From the NCBI RefSeq assembly GCF_006716095.1, contig NZ_VFOK01000001.1, forward strand, positions 1,085,375 to 1,149,374: a stretch of DNA of 64,000 bases, written 5' to 3'. A program made the position numbers and the translations under genes. The stretch's first letter is position 1. The number at the start of each line of letters is the position of its first letter. This document shows positions 42,364 to 49,718 of this stretch, piece after piece. This DNA comes from Barrientosiimonas humi. Its GTDB lineage: Bacteria; Actinomycetota; Actinomycetes; Actinomycetales; Dermatophilaceae. A model generated the notes under the pieces. It did not search any database, was not told the origin of the DNA, and worked only from the letters and a program-made list of their open reading frames with translations.

Positions 42364-45300
42364 GTGAGCGCCGAGTTCAGCCACCTGCACGTGGCCTCCT
42401 CCTTCTCGTTGCGCTACGGCGCCTCGCCACCCGCCGAGCTGGTCGCGCGGGCGGTCGAGCAGGGCCAGGGCCGGCTCGCGCTCACCGACCGCGACGGGCT
42501 GTACGGCGCGGTCCGCTTCGCCCAGGCCTGTCACGAGGCCCGGGTCGAGCCGGTGCTCGGTGTCGACCTCGCGCTGCGCCCCTCACCGGTGCAGCCCCCA
42601 CCGGCGGCCGGCGGCGCGCGGCGGCGCAGCGCCCCGGTCAAGGGCGGGGCGCTGCGCGACGACCAGCACCCGCGCATCACCGTGCTCGCCCGCGGTCAGC
42701 AGGCCGGGCTCGCCCCCGGCGCCGGGTGGGCCGCCCTGTGCCGGGTCGTCTCGGCGACCCACCTCGCGGGGGAGCGCGGATCGCCCCTGCTCGACCGCGC
42801 CGAGCTGGCCCGGTGGGTCGTCACCGGTGGCCCGACCGGCGGTGGCCCGACCGAGAGCAGAGGGGACGGGGAGTCGCCCCTGGCCGGCGACGGTGACCGC
42901 GCGGGTGCCCCGGCGCTCACCGTGCTGCTCGGACCCTGGTCCGACGTCGGGCAGGCGTTGCTGCAGCGCCAGCACGCCCTGGCCCGGGAGCTGCTGCGGC
43001 AGTGGCAGCAGCTGCTGCCATCCGCCTCGCTGGTGATCGAGGTCGTCTGCCACGCCGGTCCGCCCGGCACGCCGGCGAGCCTCCAGCACGCCGCGGCGCT
43101 GTGGGGTCTGGCGCTCGAGGCCGAGGTGCCCGCGGTGCTCACCGCCGCGGCCCGGCACGCCGCGCCCGACGAGGCCGCCACCGTCGACGTGCTCGACGCC
43201 GCCCGCCGCATGGTCGCGCTCGACACCCGCCACCTCGACCGGATCACCCGCGCCGGCCACCTGGCCCCCACCGCGGTCATGCAGCGCACCGCCCACGAGG
43301 TCGCCGACGCGGTCGGGGTGGTCGGCGGTCGCCCCGCCCGCGCGGCCGACCTGCTCACCGCCACCGAGCGACTGGCCGAGGAGTGCGTCCAGCACCCCCG
43401 CCGCGACCTTGGCATCGGCAGCGTCCACCTGCCCGAGCCGTACGTGCTCGGCCTCACCGGGCAGGACCCGCAGCAGGTGCTGACCGAGCGCTGCCGCGCC
43501 GCGGTGCCGACCCGCTATGCCGGCGCCCGCGACGCCGAGCTGCGCCGGGTGCAGCAGCGCCTCGACGACGAGCTGGGAGTCGTGCGGCAGCTGGGCTACC
43601 CGACCTACTTCCTCACCGTCGCCAAGGTGTGCGACCTGATCCGCGAGATGGACGTGCGGGTGGCGGCGCGCGGCTCGGGAGCGGGCAGCATCATCACCTA
43701 CCTGCTCGGCATCAGCGGGGTCGAGCCGCTGCGCCACGACCTGCTGATGGAGCGGTTCTGCTCCCCGCTGCGGGCCCAGCTGCCCGACATCGACGTCGAC
43801 GTCGAGTCGGCCCGGCGCACCGAGGTCTACGAGCGCATCCTCGACCGGTTCGGCGGCGACCGGGTCACCTGCGTGTCGATGATGGACACCTACCGGGTGC
43901 GGCACGCGATCCGCGACGTCGGGTCGGCGCTCGGCATGGCTCCGGTCGAGATCGACGCCATCGCCAAGGCCTTCCCGCACATCCGCGCGCGCGACGCGCG
44001 GTCGGCGATCCAGGAGCTTCCCGAGCTGCGCTCCCGCGGCCTGGGAGCACCCCAGCTGGAGCTGCTCTTCGAGCTGGTCGAGCGGGTCGACGGGCTGCCG
44101 CGGCACATCGCGCTGCACCCGTGCGGCGTGGTGCTGTCCGACGGCGGGCTGCTCGACCGCACCCCGGTCGAGGCCAGCTGGCTGGGGTTCCCGATGAGCC
44201 AGTTCGACAAGGACGACGTCGAGGCGCTGGGGCTGCTCAAGCTCGACGTGCTCGGCATCCGCATGCAGTCGGCGATGACGCACGCCGTCGCCGAGATCGA
44301 GCGGGTCGACGGCACCCGCATCGACCTCGACGACCGCGCCCAGGTGCCGCTCGACGACGAGCGCACCTTCGAGCTGGTGCGCTCCACCCGCACGCTCGGC
44401 TGCTTCCAGATCGAGTCGCCGGGCCAGCGCGAGCTGGTCGGCAAGTTCGCGCCCGAGACGTTCGAGGACCTGGTCATCGACATCTCGCTGTTCCGGCCGG
44501 GGCCGGTGAAGTCCGACATGGTCACCCCGTTCCTCGAGGCGCGGCAGGGCTGGCGCGAGCCGACCTACCTGCACCCCAGCCTCGAGCCGGCGCTGCGCAG
44601 CACCGGCGGGGTCGTGGTCTTCCACGAGCAGGTGCTGCAGATCGTCGCCGAGACCACCGGGGTCACCCTCGCCCAGGCCGACGAGGTGCGCCGGGCACTG
44701 GGCTCCCCGGCCGGGCAGGAGGAGGTCGAGCGCTGGTGGCGGCCGGCGGCGGCGGCGCGGGGATACGACCCCGACGACGTCGACCGCATCTGGGCGGTGC
44801 TGGCGGCGTTCGCCTCGTTCGGCTTCTGCAAGGCGCACGCGGCGGCGTTCGCCCTGCCGACCTACCAGTCGGCCTGGCTCAAGGCGCACCACCCGGCGGC
44901 CTTCCTCGCCGGGGTGCTCACCCACGACCCGGGGATGTATCCCAAGCGGCTGATCCTGGCCGACGCCCGCCAGCTCGGCATCCGGGTGCTGGGCCTCGAC
45001 GTCAACCGCTCCGGCCGTGACTACCTCGTCGAGCGGGTCGAGTCCGACGCCGTCGTGTCGCACGCGCCGCACGAGGCCGACCTCGCCGACCCGCGCGACC
45101 TGGCGCGCTCGTTCGACCGCAGCGGCGCCGGTTACGGCATCCGCATCGCTCTCGCCGACGTCAAGGGGATCACCGACGCCGAGATCGACCGGGTGGTCGC
45201 CGGGCAGCCCTACGCCTCGCTCGCCGACTTCTGGCAGCGGTCCCGAGTGAGTCGGCCGGTCGTCGAAAGACTCGTGCTGGCAGGCGGTTTCGACGACCTG

Positions 45301-46407
45301 TACGCCCTGCGCGACACCGCGCGACGTGGCCGGATGACCCGGCGCGACCTGCTGCTGCACATCAGCGAGCTCGACCGGTGGAGCCACTCCTTCACCCCGT
45401 CCGGCCGGCGCAGCACCCGGCGCCCGCGCGTGCTGCCGATGCCGCGCGAGCAGCGCGGCACCCCCGACGCACCTGGTGCGCCACCGGCTCCCGGCGCGCC
45501 ACCGACCTCCAGCACCCCGCAGGTCCCGGGGCGCCCCGACCCCGCCCAGCTGGCCGCGGCCCAGGCGCAGGGTGCCCGCCCCTCGGCCCGGCCGGCGGCG
45601 CCACCGCCGGCCCAGCTGCTGCTCGACCTCGGCGACGAGCCCGAGCTCACCGCCGGGTCCGGGTTGCCCGAGATGACCGACGAGGAGCGGGTGCAGGCCG
45701 AGCTGGAGATCCTCGGGCTCGACGTCAGCACGCACGTGGTGTCGCGCTACGCGCCGCTGCTCGAGGCGCTCGACGTGGCTCGCTCGGGCGACCTGGTGCG
45801 CCGGCGCAGCGGTGCCGAGCTGTGGGTCGCCGGAGTCAAGGTCGCCACCCAGACGCCGCCGGTGCGCTCGGGCCGCCGGGTCGTCTTCCTCACCCTCGAC
45901 GACTCCACCGGTCCGGTCGACGCGACCTTCTTCGAAGACGTCCAGGGGCCCTATGCCGCCACCGTCTTCCACTCCTGGCTGCTGCTGGTGCGGGGCGTGC
46001 TGCGCCGCACCGGTCCGCGGGGGGTCTCGCTGCGCGCGACGGGCGCCTGGGAGCTCGGTCCGCTGTGGGACGCCTGGCAGCTGGGCGGTCTGCCCGAGGT
46101 GCAACAGGCCTTGGCCACCGCCGAGACGACCGCCCGCCAGCTCGCCGAGGCCGGCGCCGCCTATGCCGACTCCGCGGCGGCAGGGGCCGCCCGGTCCCGC
46201 TCGTCCCGACCGGTGATGACACCGGTGACGGGGGAGCAGGGCTCCGCCGGCAGCACCGGGGTCGGGGCCGACGGCCGCCGCCGCGTGCTGGTGCACGCCT
46301 CGGGCTTCAAGCAGTCGCCCTACGCCGACATCCGGCCCGCCGGCGACGACACCCGTCAGGCGCCGCGCAAGCTGTGGCACTCCAGCCCCGGGAGCTCCGG
46401 CCGATGA
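42364..46407 (+). CDS. dnaE2: Error-prone DNA polymerase III alpha subunit (DnaE2-type)
   Basis: A 1347-residue C-family polymerase, longer than usual DnaE2 (about 1050-1150). It has a PHP domain (HLHVASSFSLRYG at the N-terminus), a polymerase core with catalytic aspartates in LPDIDVDVES (about 473-481), a helix-hairpin-helix region (AGYGIRIALADVKGITDAEIDRV near 930) and an OB fold (about 1150-1195). Extra length is a Pro/Ala-rich linker (about 1016-1095) that includes AQLLLDLGDEPE, possibly clamp-binding. Start is a GTG 3 bases after the HEPN gene; the stop overlaps dinB. It performs SOS-induced mutagenic lesion bypass. Confidence 0.93.
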   Translation: MSAEFSHLHVASSFSLRYGASPPAELVARAVEQGQGRLALTDRDGLYGAVRFAQACHEARVEPVLGVDLALRPSPVQPPPAAGGARRRSAPVKGGALRDDQHPRITVLARGQQAGLAPGAGWAALCRVVSATHLAGERGSPLLDRAELARWVVTGGPTGGGPTESRGDGESPLAGDGDRAGAPALTVLLGPWSDVGQALLQRQHALARELLRQWQQLLPSASLVIEVVCHAGPPGTPASLQHAAALWGLALEAEVPAVLTAAARHAAPDEAATVDVLDAARRMVALDTRHLDRITRAGHLAPTAVMQRTAHEVADAVGVVGGRPARAADLLTATERLAEECVQHPRRDLGIGSVHLPEPYVLGLTGQDPQQVLTERCRAAVPTRYAGARDAELRRVQQRLDDELGVVRQLGYPTYFLTVAKVCDLIREMDVRVAARGSGAGSIITYLLGISGVEPLRHDLLMERFCSPLRAQLPDIDVDVESARRTEVYERILDRFGGDRVTCVSMMDTYRVRHAIRDVGSALGMAPVEIDAIAKAFPHIRARDARSAIQELPELRSRGLGAPQLELLFELVERVDGLPRHIALHPCGVVLSDGGLLDRTPVEASWLGFPMSQFDKDDVEALGLLKLDVLGIRMQSAMTHAVAEIERVDGTRIDLDDRAQVPLDDERTFELVRSTRTLGCFQIESPGQRELVGKFAPETFEDLVIDISLFRPGPVKSDMVTPFLEARQGWREPTYLHPSLEPALRSTGGVVVFHEQVLQIVAETTGVTLAQADEVRRALGSPAGQEEVERWWRPAAAARGYDPDDVDRIWAVLAAFASFGFCKAHAAAFALPTYQSAWLKAHHPAAFLAGVLTHDPGMYPKRLILADARQLGIRVLGLDVNRSGRDYLVERVESDAVVSHAPHEADLADPRDLARSFDRSGAGYGIRIALADVKGITDAEIDRVVAGQPYASLADFWQRSRVSRPVVERLVLAGGFDDLYALRDTARRGRMTRRDLLLHISELDRWSHSFTPSGRRSTRRPRVLPMPREQRGTPDAPGAPPAPGAPPTSSTPQVPGRPDPAQLAAAQAQGARPSARPAAPPPAQLLLDLGDEPELTAGSGLPEMTDEERVQAELEILGLDVSTHVVSRYAPLLEALDVARSGDLVRRRSGAELWVAGVKVATQTPPVRSGRRVVFLTLDDSTGPVDATFFEDVQGPYAATVFHSWLLLVRGVLRRTGPRGVSLRATGAWELGPLWDAWQLGGLPEVQQALATAETTARQLAEAGAAYADSAAAGAARSRSSRPVMTPVTGEQGSAGSTGVGADGRRRVLVHASGFKQSPYADIRPAGDDTRQAPRKLWHSSPGSSGR

Positions 46408-47573
46408 GACGACACCGCGTGATCCTGCACGCCGACATGGACGCCTTCTTCGCCTCGGTCTCGATGATCGAGCGACCCGACCTGGTCGGCCACCCGGTCG
46501 CGGTCGGGGGCAGCGGCAACCGGGGCGTGGTGCTGGCGGCCACCTATCCCGCCCGGGTCTTCGGGGTGCACTCCGGCATGCCGATGGCCAGGGCGCGGCG
46601 GCTGTGCCCCCACCTGGTGGTGCTGCGGCCCGACTCCGAGCGATACCAACAGGTCTCGGGCTCGGTGATGCAGCTGTTCCGCACCGTCACCCCGTTCGTC
46701 GAGCCGGTGTCGATGGAGGAGGCGTTCCTCGACGTGACCGGGGTGCCTGAAGACCCGGTGCAGCTCGCCCACCGGCTGCGCGACCAGGTCAGCGACGAGC
46801 AGGGCATCACCTGCTCGGTCGGGGTCGCGCCCTCCAAGGTCGTGGCGAAGATCGCCTCCCGCGCGGCCAAGCCCGACGGGTTGCGGGTGGTCGCGCCGCC
46901 CGACGTGGTCGCCTTCCTGCACCCGCTGCCGGTCGGCGAGCTGTGGGGCGTGGGCGAGCGCACCGAGGAGGTGCTGCTGCGGCTGGGGCTGCGCACGGTC
47001 GGCGACATCGCCCACACCCCCGTGCAGACGCTGCGGCGGGCGCTCGGCGACGGCCAGGGCCGGCACCTGCACGAGATCGCCTGGGGGCGCGACGACCGGC
47101 GGGTCACGCCGCAGCAGCGCGAGCGCTCGATCGGGTCCGACGAGACCTTCTCCAGCGACGTCGACGACCCGGTCGAGATCCATCGCCGGTTGCTGCGGCT
47201 CGCCGACCGCACCACCGCCCGGGTGCGCTCGGCCGAGCTGGTCGGCCGCACGGTCACCCTCAAGGTGCGCTTCTCCGACTTCACCACCATCACCCGGTCC
47301 CGCACGCTGCGCCAGCACACCGACGTCAGCCACGAGGTCTACGCCACCGCGCGCGACCTCTACGACGCGCTCGGGCTGCAGCGCGCCCGGGTGCGGCTGG
47401 TGGGGGTGCGCATGGAGGGGCTGATCGACCGGGCCGGCTGCCCCGTCCAGCCCCGCCTCGACGAGCCCACCCACGGCTGGGCCGACGCCGACCGCGCGGT
47501 CGACCGGGCCAGCGCGCGGTTCGGGGCCGGTGCCGTGCGACCGGCGAGCCTGCTCGTCCAGACCGCCCGCTGA
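46404..47573 (+). CDS. dinB: DNA polymerase IV (Y family)
   Basis: A 389-residue translesion polymerase. Catalytic residues are intact: D in HADMDAFFASV and the DE pair region SMEEAFLDV; the thumb HhH (ELWGVGERTEEVLLRLGL) and little-finger domain (VTLKVRFSDFTTITRSRTL) follow. It is therefore an active DinB rather than the catalytically dead ImuB that usually accompanies DnaE2. No clear C-terminal clamp motif (QxxLxLF-like) is visible. The ATG overlaps the dnaE2 stop by 4 bases. Confidence 0.95.
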   Translation: MRRHRVILHADMDAFFASVSMIERPDLVGHPVAVGGSGNRGVVLAATYPARVFGVHSGMPMARARRLCPHLVVLRPDSERYQQVSGSVMQLFRTVTPFVEPVSMEEAFLDVTGVPEDPVQLAHRLRDQVSDEQGITCSVGVAPSKVVAKIASRAAKPDGLRVVAPPDVVAFLHPLPVGELWGVGERTEEVLLRLGLRTVGDIAHTPVQTLRRALGDGQGRHLHEIAWGRDDRRVTPQQRERSIGSDETFSSDVDDPVEIHRRLLRLADRTTARVRSAELVGRTVTLKVRFSDFTTITRSRTLRQHTDVSHEVYATARDLYDALGLQRARVRLVGVRMEGLIDRAGCPVQPRLDEPTHGWADADRAVDRASARFGAGAVRPASLLVQTAR

Positions 47574-47601
47574 GCCCACCCACCAGCCCGGCTCCCGCTC
47601 C

Positions 47602-47911
47602 GGCGGAGGTCCGTCAGGGGGTGCGCTGGGGCGCACGGGGCGGCGGTGGTCCGCACGGGCGTACGCGCGTGCACGGTTTGGCGGAGGACCGTCAGGGGGT
47701 GCGCTGGGGCGCACGGGGCGGCGGAGGTCCGCACGGGCGTACGCGTGTGCACGGTTTGGCGGAGGACCGTCAGGGGGTGCGCTGGGGCGCACGGGGCGGC
47801 GGTGGTCCGCACGGGCGTACGCGTGTGCACGGTTTGGCGGAGGTCCGTGGGTGGGTGCGCTGGGGCGCACGGGTCGGCGGTGGTCCGCACGGGCGTACGC
47901 CTGCTCGAGGC
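47602..47911. repeat. 78-bp tandem repeat (minisatellite), about 3.9 copies
   Basis: Units start at 47602, 47680, 47758 and 47836, each beginning ggcggagg and ending tgcacggttt; the last is diverged and incomplete. The period is a multiple of three, so open reading frames run through it on both strands, but none has gene-like features. It lies 28 bases after dinB. The remaining stretch to 48146 holds TATCCT (48067-48072) and TTGACA (48072-48077) as possible promoter elements for the next gene. Confidence 0.88.
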
Positions 47912-48146
47912 TGCGCCTCGCGGGAGCCGGGCACTTCGGGCGAGCGTTGATCGTTATGACGAGGAACACCGGTCGGGATGTCCCAAAGGGTGGGGCGATC
48001 GAGGCGTGAAACCAGTTCTGGAGCCACGTTTCCGGCGCACCCCTACCACCACGAAGGCTCGCGACCTATCCTTGACAGACACGGGGGAACGGTCGGTCCC
48101 ACGCCGCACCGCAGGCCCGGTCGGCACGATCTGATGGAGGTGTCCA

Positions 48147-48617
48147 GTGCCGCTCTCCGAGCACGAGCAGCGACTGCTCGACCAGATGGAGCAGGCGCTG
48201 TACGACGACGACCCGAAGTTCGTCAGTCGCCTCGCCGAAGACCCCGCGCGCACGCACACGCGCAAGCGGATGATCATCGGCGGAGCCGTCGTGCTCGCCG
48301 GACTGGCCCTGATCGTGCTGGGCGTCGCCAGCCAGCTGATCTGGCTGGGCGGGATCGGGTTCGCCGTGATGGTCGCCGGCGGCGGCTACGCGCTCACCCC
48401 CGGTGAGAAGCGGGCCGGTCTCGGCACCGTCGGCGACGACGGCACCGTCACCCCGCACCGGCGCAGCAAGGGCTTCGGCCGGCGCCGCGGCGGCACCGGC
48501 GGCAGCACGGGTGCCACGCCCAGCCGCTCGCTCCCCGGCGTCGGGGGGTCGCAGGGCAGCTTCATGCAGCGGATGGAAGACCGCTGGGAGAAGCGCCGCC
48601 GCTCCGACGAGTGGTGA
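48147..48617 (+). CDS. DUF3040 domain protein
   Basis: A 156-residue membrane protein that starts MPLSEHEQRLLDQMEQALYDDDPKFVSRL, the diagnostic DUF3040 opening. Two membrane helices (about 45-65 and 68-88) follow, then a basic Arg/Gly-rich cytoplasmic tail. GGAGG lies 8 bases before the GTG. DUF3040 genes often lie between dinB and the mraZ division cluster in actinobacteria; the mraZ side is not present here. Function is unknown. Confidence 0.87.
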   Translation: MPLSEHEQRLLDQMEQALYDDDPKFVSRLAEDPARTHTRKRMIIGGAVVLAGLALIVLGVASQLIWLGGIGFAVMVAGGGYALTPGEKRAGLGTVGDDGTVTPHRRSKGFGRRRGGTGGSTGATPSRSLPGVGGSQGSFMQRMEDRWEKRRRSDEW

Positions 48618-48626
48618 CGGCCCGCG

Positions 48627-49109
48627 TCAGCGGGTGACCAGCAGACCGATCACCCAGGTCACCGCGACCAGCACAGCCGCCGCGAGCTCGATCCCGATGC
48701 TCATGATCACGCCGCGCAGCGCGATCTTCGTCTGCCGCCACGCGGCCGACCAGCTGCGCAGCCGCGCGTTCTCCACGACGAGGACGCCCAGCACGAACCC
48801 CACGAACAGGCCCACCACCGGGATCACGAAGAAGCCGATCACTCCGGCGACCGCCCCGACCAGCAGCACCGGGGTCGGCACCCCGGCGGCCTTCATGCGC
48901 CGGCCCGGGACGGCGTACTGCACCATCCAGCCCACCGCGGCGATCAGGGTGCAGATGCCCAGCACGACCCAGCCGGCGGTGTCCTGACGCTCCAGGGCCC
49001 AGATGCCCACGCCCAGCAGGGTGATGATCAGCCCGGGCAGGATGGGGATGACCAGGCCGACGATGCCCACGGCGATGAGCAGGGCGGCGAGCACCGAGAC
49101 AGGTTCCAT
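48627..49109 (-). CDS. DUF456 domain membrane protein
   Basis: A 160-residue, roughly five-helix membrane protein with the DUF456 pattern: LIAVGIVGLVIPILPGLIITLLG at the start and GFFVIPVVGLFVGFVLGVLVVE in the middle, rich in small residues. The ATG at 49109 was preferred because TAGGTT lies 7 bases upstream on the minus strand; an in-frame start further out would add a Cys/Arg-rich stretch unlike the family. Function is unknown. Confidence 0.82.
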   Translation of the reverse strand: MEPVSVLAALLIAVGIVGLVIPILPGLIITLLGVGIWALERQDTAGWVVLGICTLIAAVGWMVQYAVPGRRMKAAGVPTPVLLVGAVAGVIGFFVIPVVGLFVGFVLGVLVVENARLRSWSAAWRQTKIALRGVIMSIGIELAAAVLVAVTWVIGLLVTR

Positions 49110-49152
49110 GGCGAGAAACCTAGTGGCTGGCGCCCGCGAGGCCGCGCATGAC

Positions 49153-49184
49153 GAGGCCCCCACGCCGATCGGCGTGGGGGCCTC
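49153..49184 (-). terminator. Perfect 32-bp palindromic terminator
   Basis: gaggcccccacgccga and tcggcgtgggggcctc are exact reverse complements. The structure lies 27 bases past the stop of the minus-strand zinc-ribbon gene and upstream of the DUF456 promoter, separating the two. Confidence 0.75.
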
Positions 49185-49210
49185 CTAGGACCTGTGCGAG
49201 CGGCGCTCGG

Positions 49211-49432
49211 TCAGGCCTGGGTCTCGGGGGTGCGCTCGGCGGCGGTGAGCCGGTCGCTCTCGTCGATGATCTCTTCGGCCACGTCTCGCAGCGCGTCGAG
49301 GTGACGACGGCCGTGGTGCGCGCAGAAGGTCAGCTCGCTCCCGCCGGCGAGGCGGGCACGGATGAAGGCCTGGGCGCCACACCGGTCGCACCGGTCGGCG
49401 GCAGTGAGGGTGGGGGCAACGGCGGTCGTCAT
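49211..49432 (-). CDS. Small DUF7455-like cysteine protein
   Basis: A 73-residue protein with CDRCGAQAF and FCAHHGRRH, a CxxC plus CxxH pattern that could bind zinc. Helical acidic C-terminus. The ATG at 49432 is preferred over one at 49441 because AGAGG lies 9 bases upstream. Similar short proteins lie near topoisomerase genes in actinobacteria; here it diverges from parE. Function unknown. Confidence 0.75.
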   Translation of the reverse strand: MTTAVAPTLTAADRCDRCGAQAFIRARLAGGSELTFCAHHGRRHLDALRDVAEEIIDESDRLTAAERTPETQA

Positions 49433-49705
49433 GTCAACCATCCTCTCGTCTGGCGCCGAAGCGCCGTCGGTGACCTCCTGACGGGGGTCTACTCCTTACG
49501 ACGAACGAACCAGCCGAGGAGTTGCGCCTTCGCCACTTCTCGGGCCGACCCTGCGGGGCCGGGATCCGGTCCGTCTCGTGCGTTCGCAGTGGACAACAGT
49601 CAAGCACGCGAGGTGATTCCCACCCGGCAACCCCCGCCGGTGTGGCGCAGGTCATGCCCGCCGGGGCTGCCGGGGCGCCTCCGGGGCGTCGTCGGTGCCA
49701 GGAGC

Positions 49706-49711
49706 TAGCCT
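49706..49711 (+). promoter_or_regulatory. -10 hexamer of leaderless parE
   Basis: TAGCCT, 7 bases, then GTG at 49719. It decides the parE start over an in-frame codon 24 bases upstream. The roughly 280 bases between the divergent genes otherwise hold no gene. Confidence 0.45.
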
Positions 49712-49718
49712 CCAAGCC

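Noticed and set aside
42583-46380. A 1265-codon open frame antisense to dnaE2
   Set aside because: Low-complexity composition with no domain; dnaE2 on the other strand has all polymerase motifs.
46404-47573. ImuB, the inactive Y-family partner of DnaE2
   Set aside because: The catalytic Asp and Asp/Glu motifs are intact and the length fits DinB.
47360-47890. Minus-strand frame encoding a 26-residue repeat through the minisatellite
   Set aside because: The period is a multiple of three so any frame stays open; there is no start signal, and it overlaps dinB antisense.
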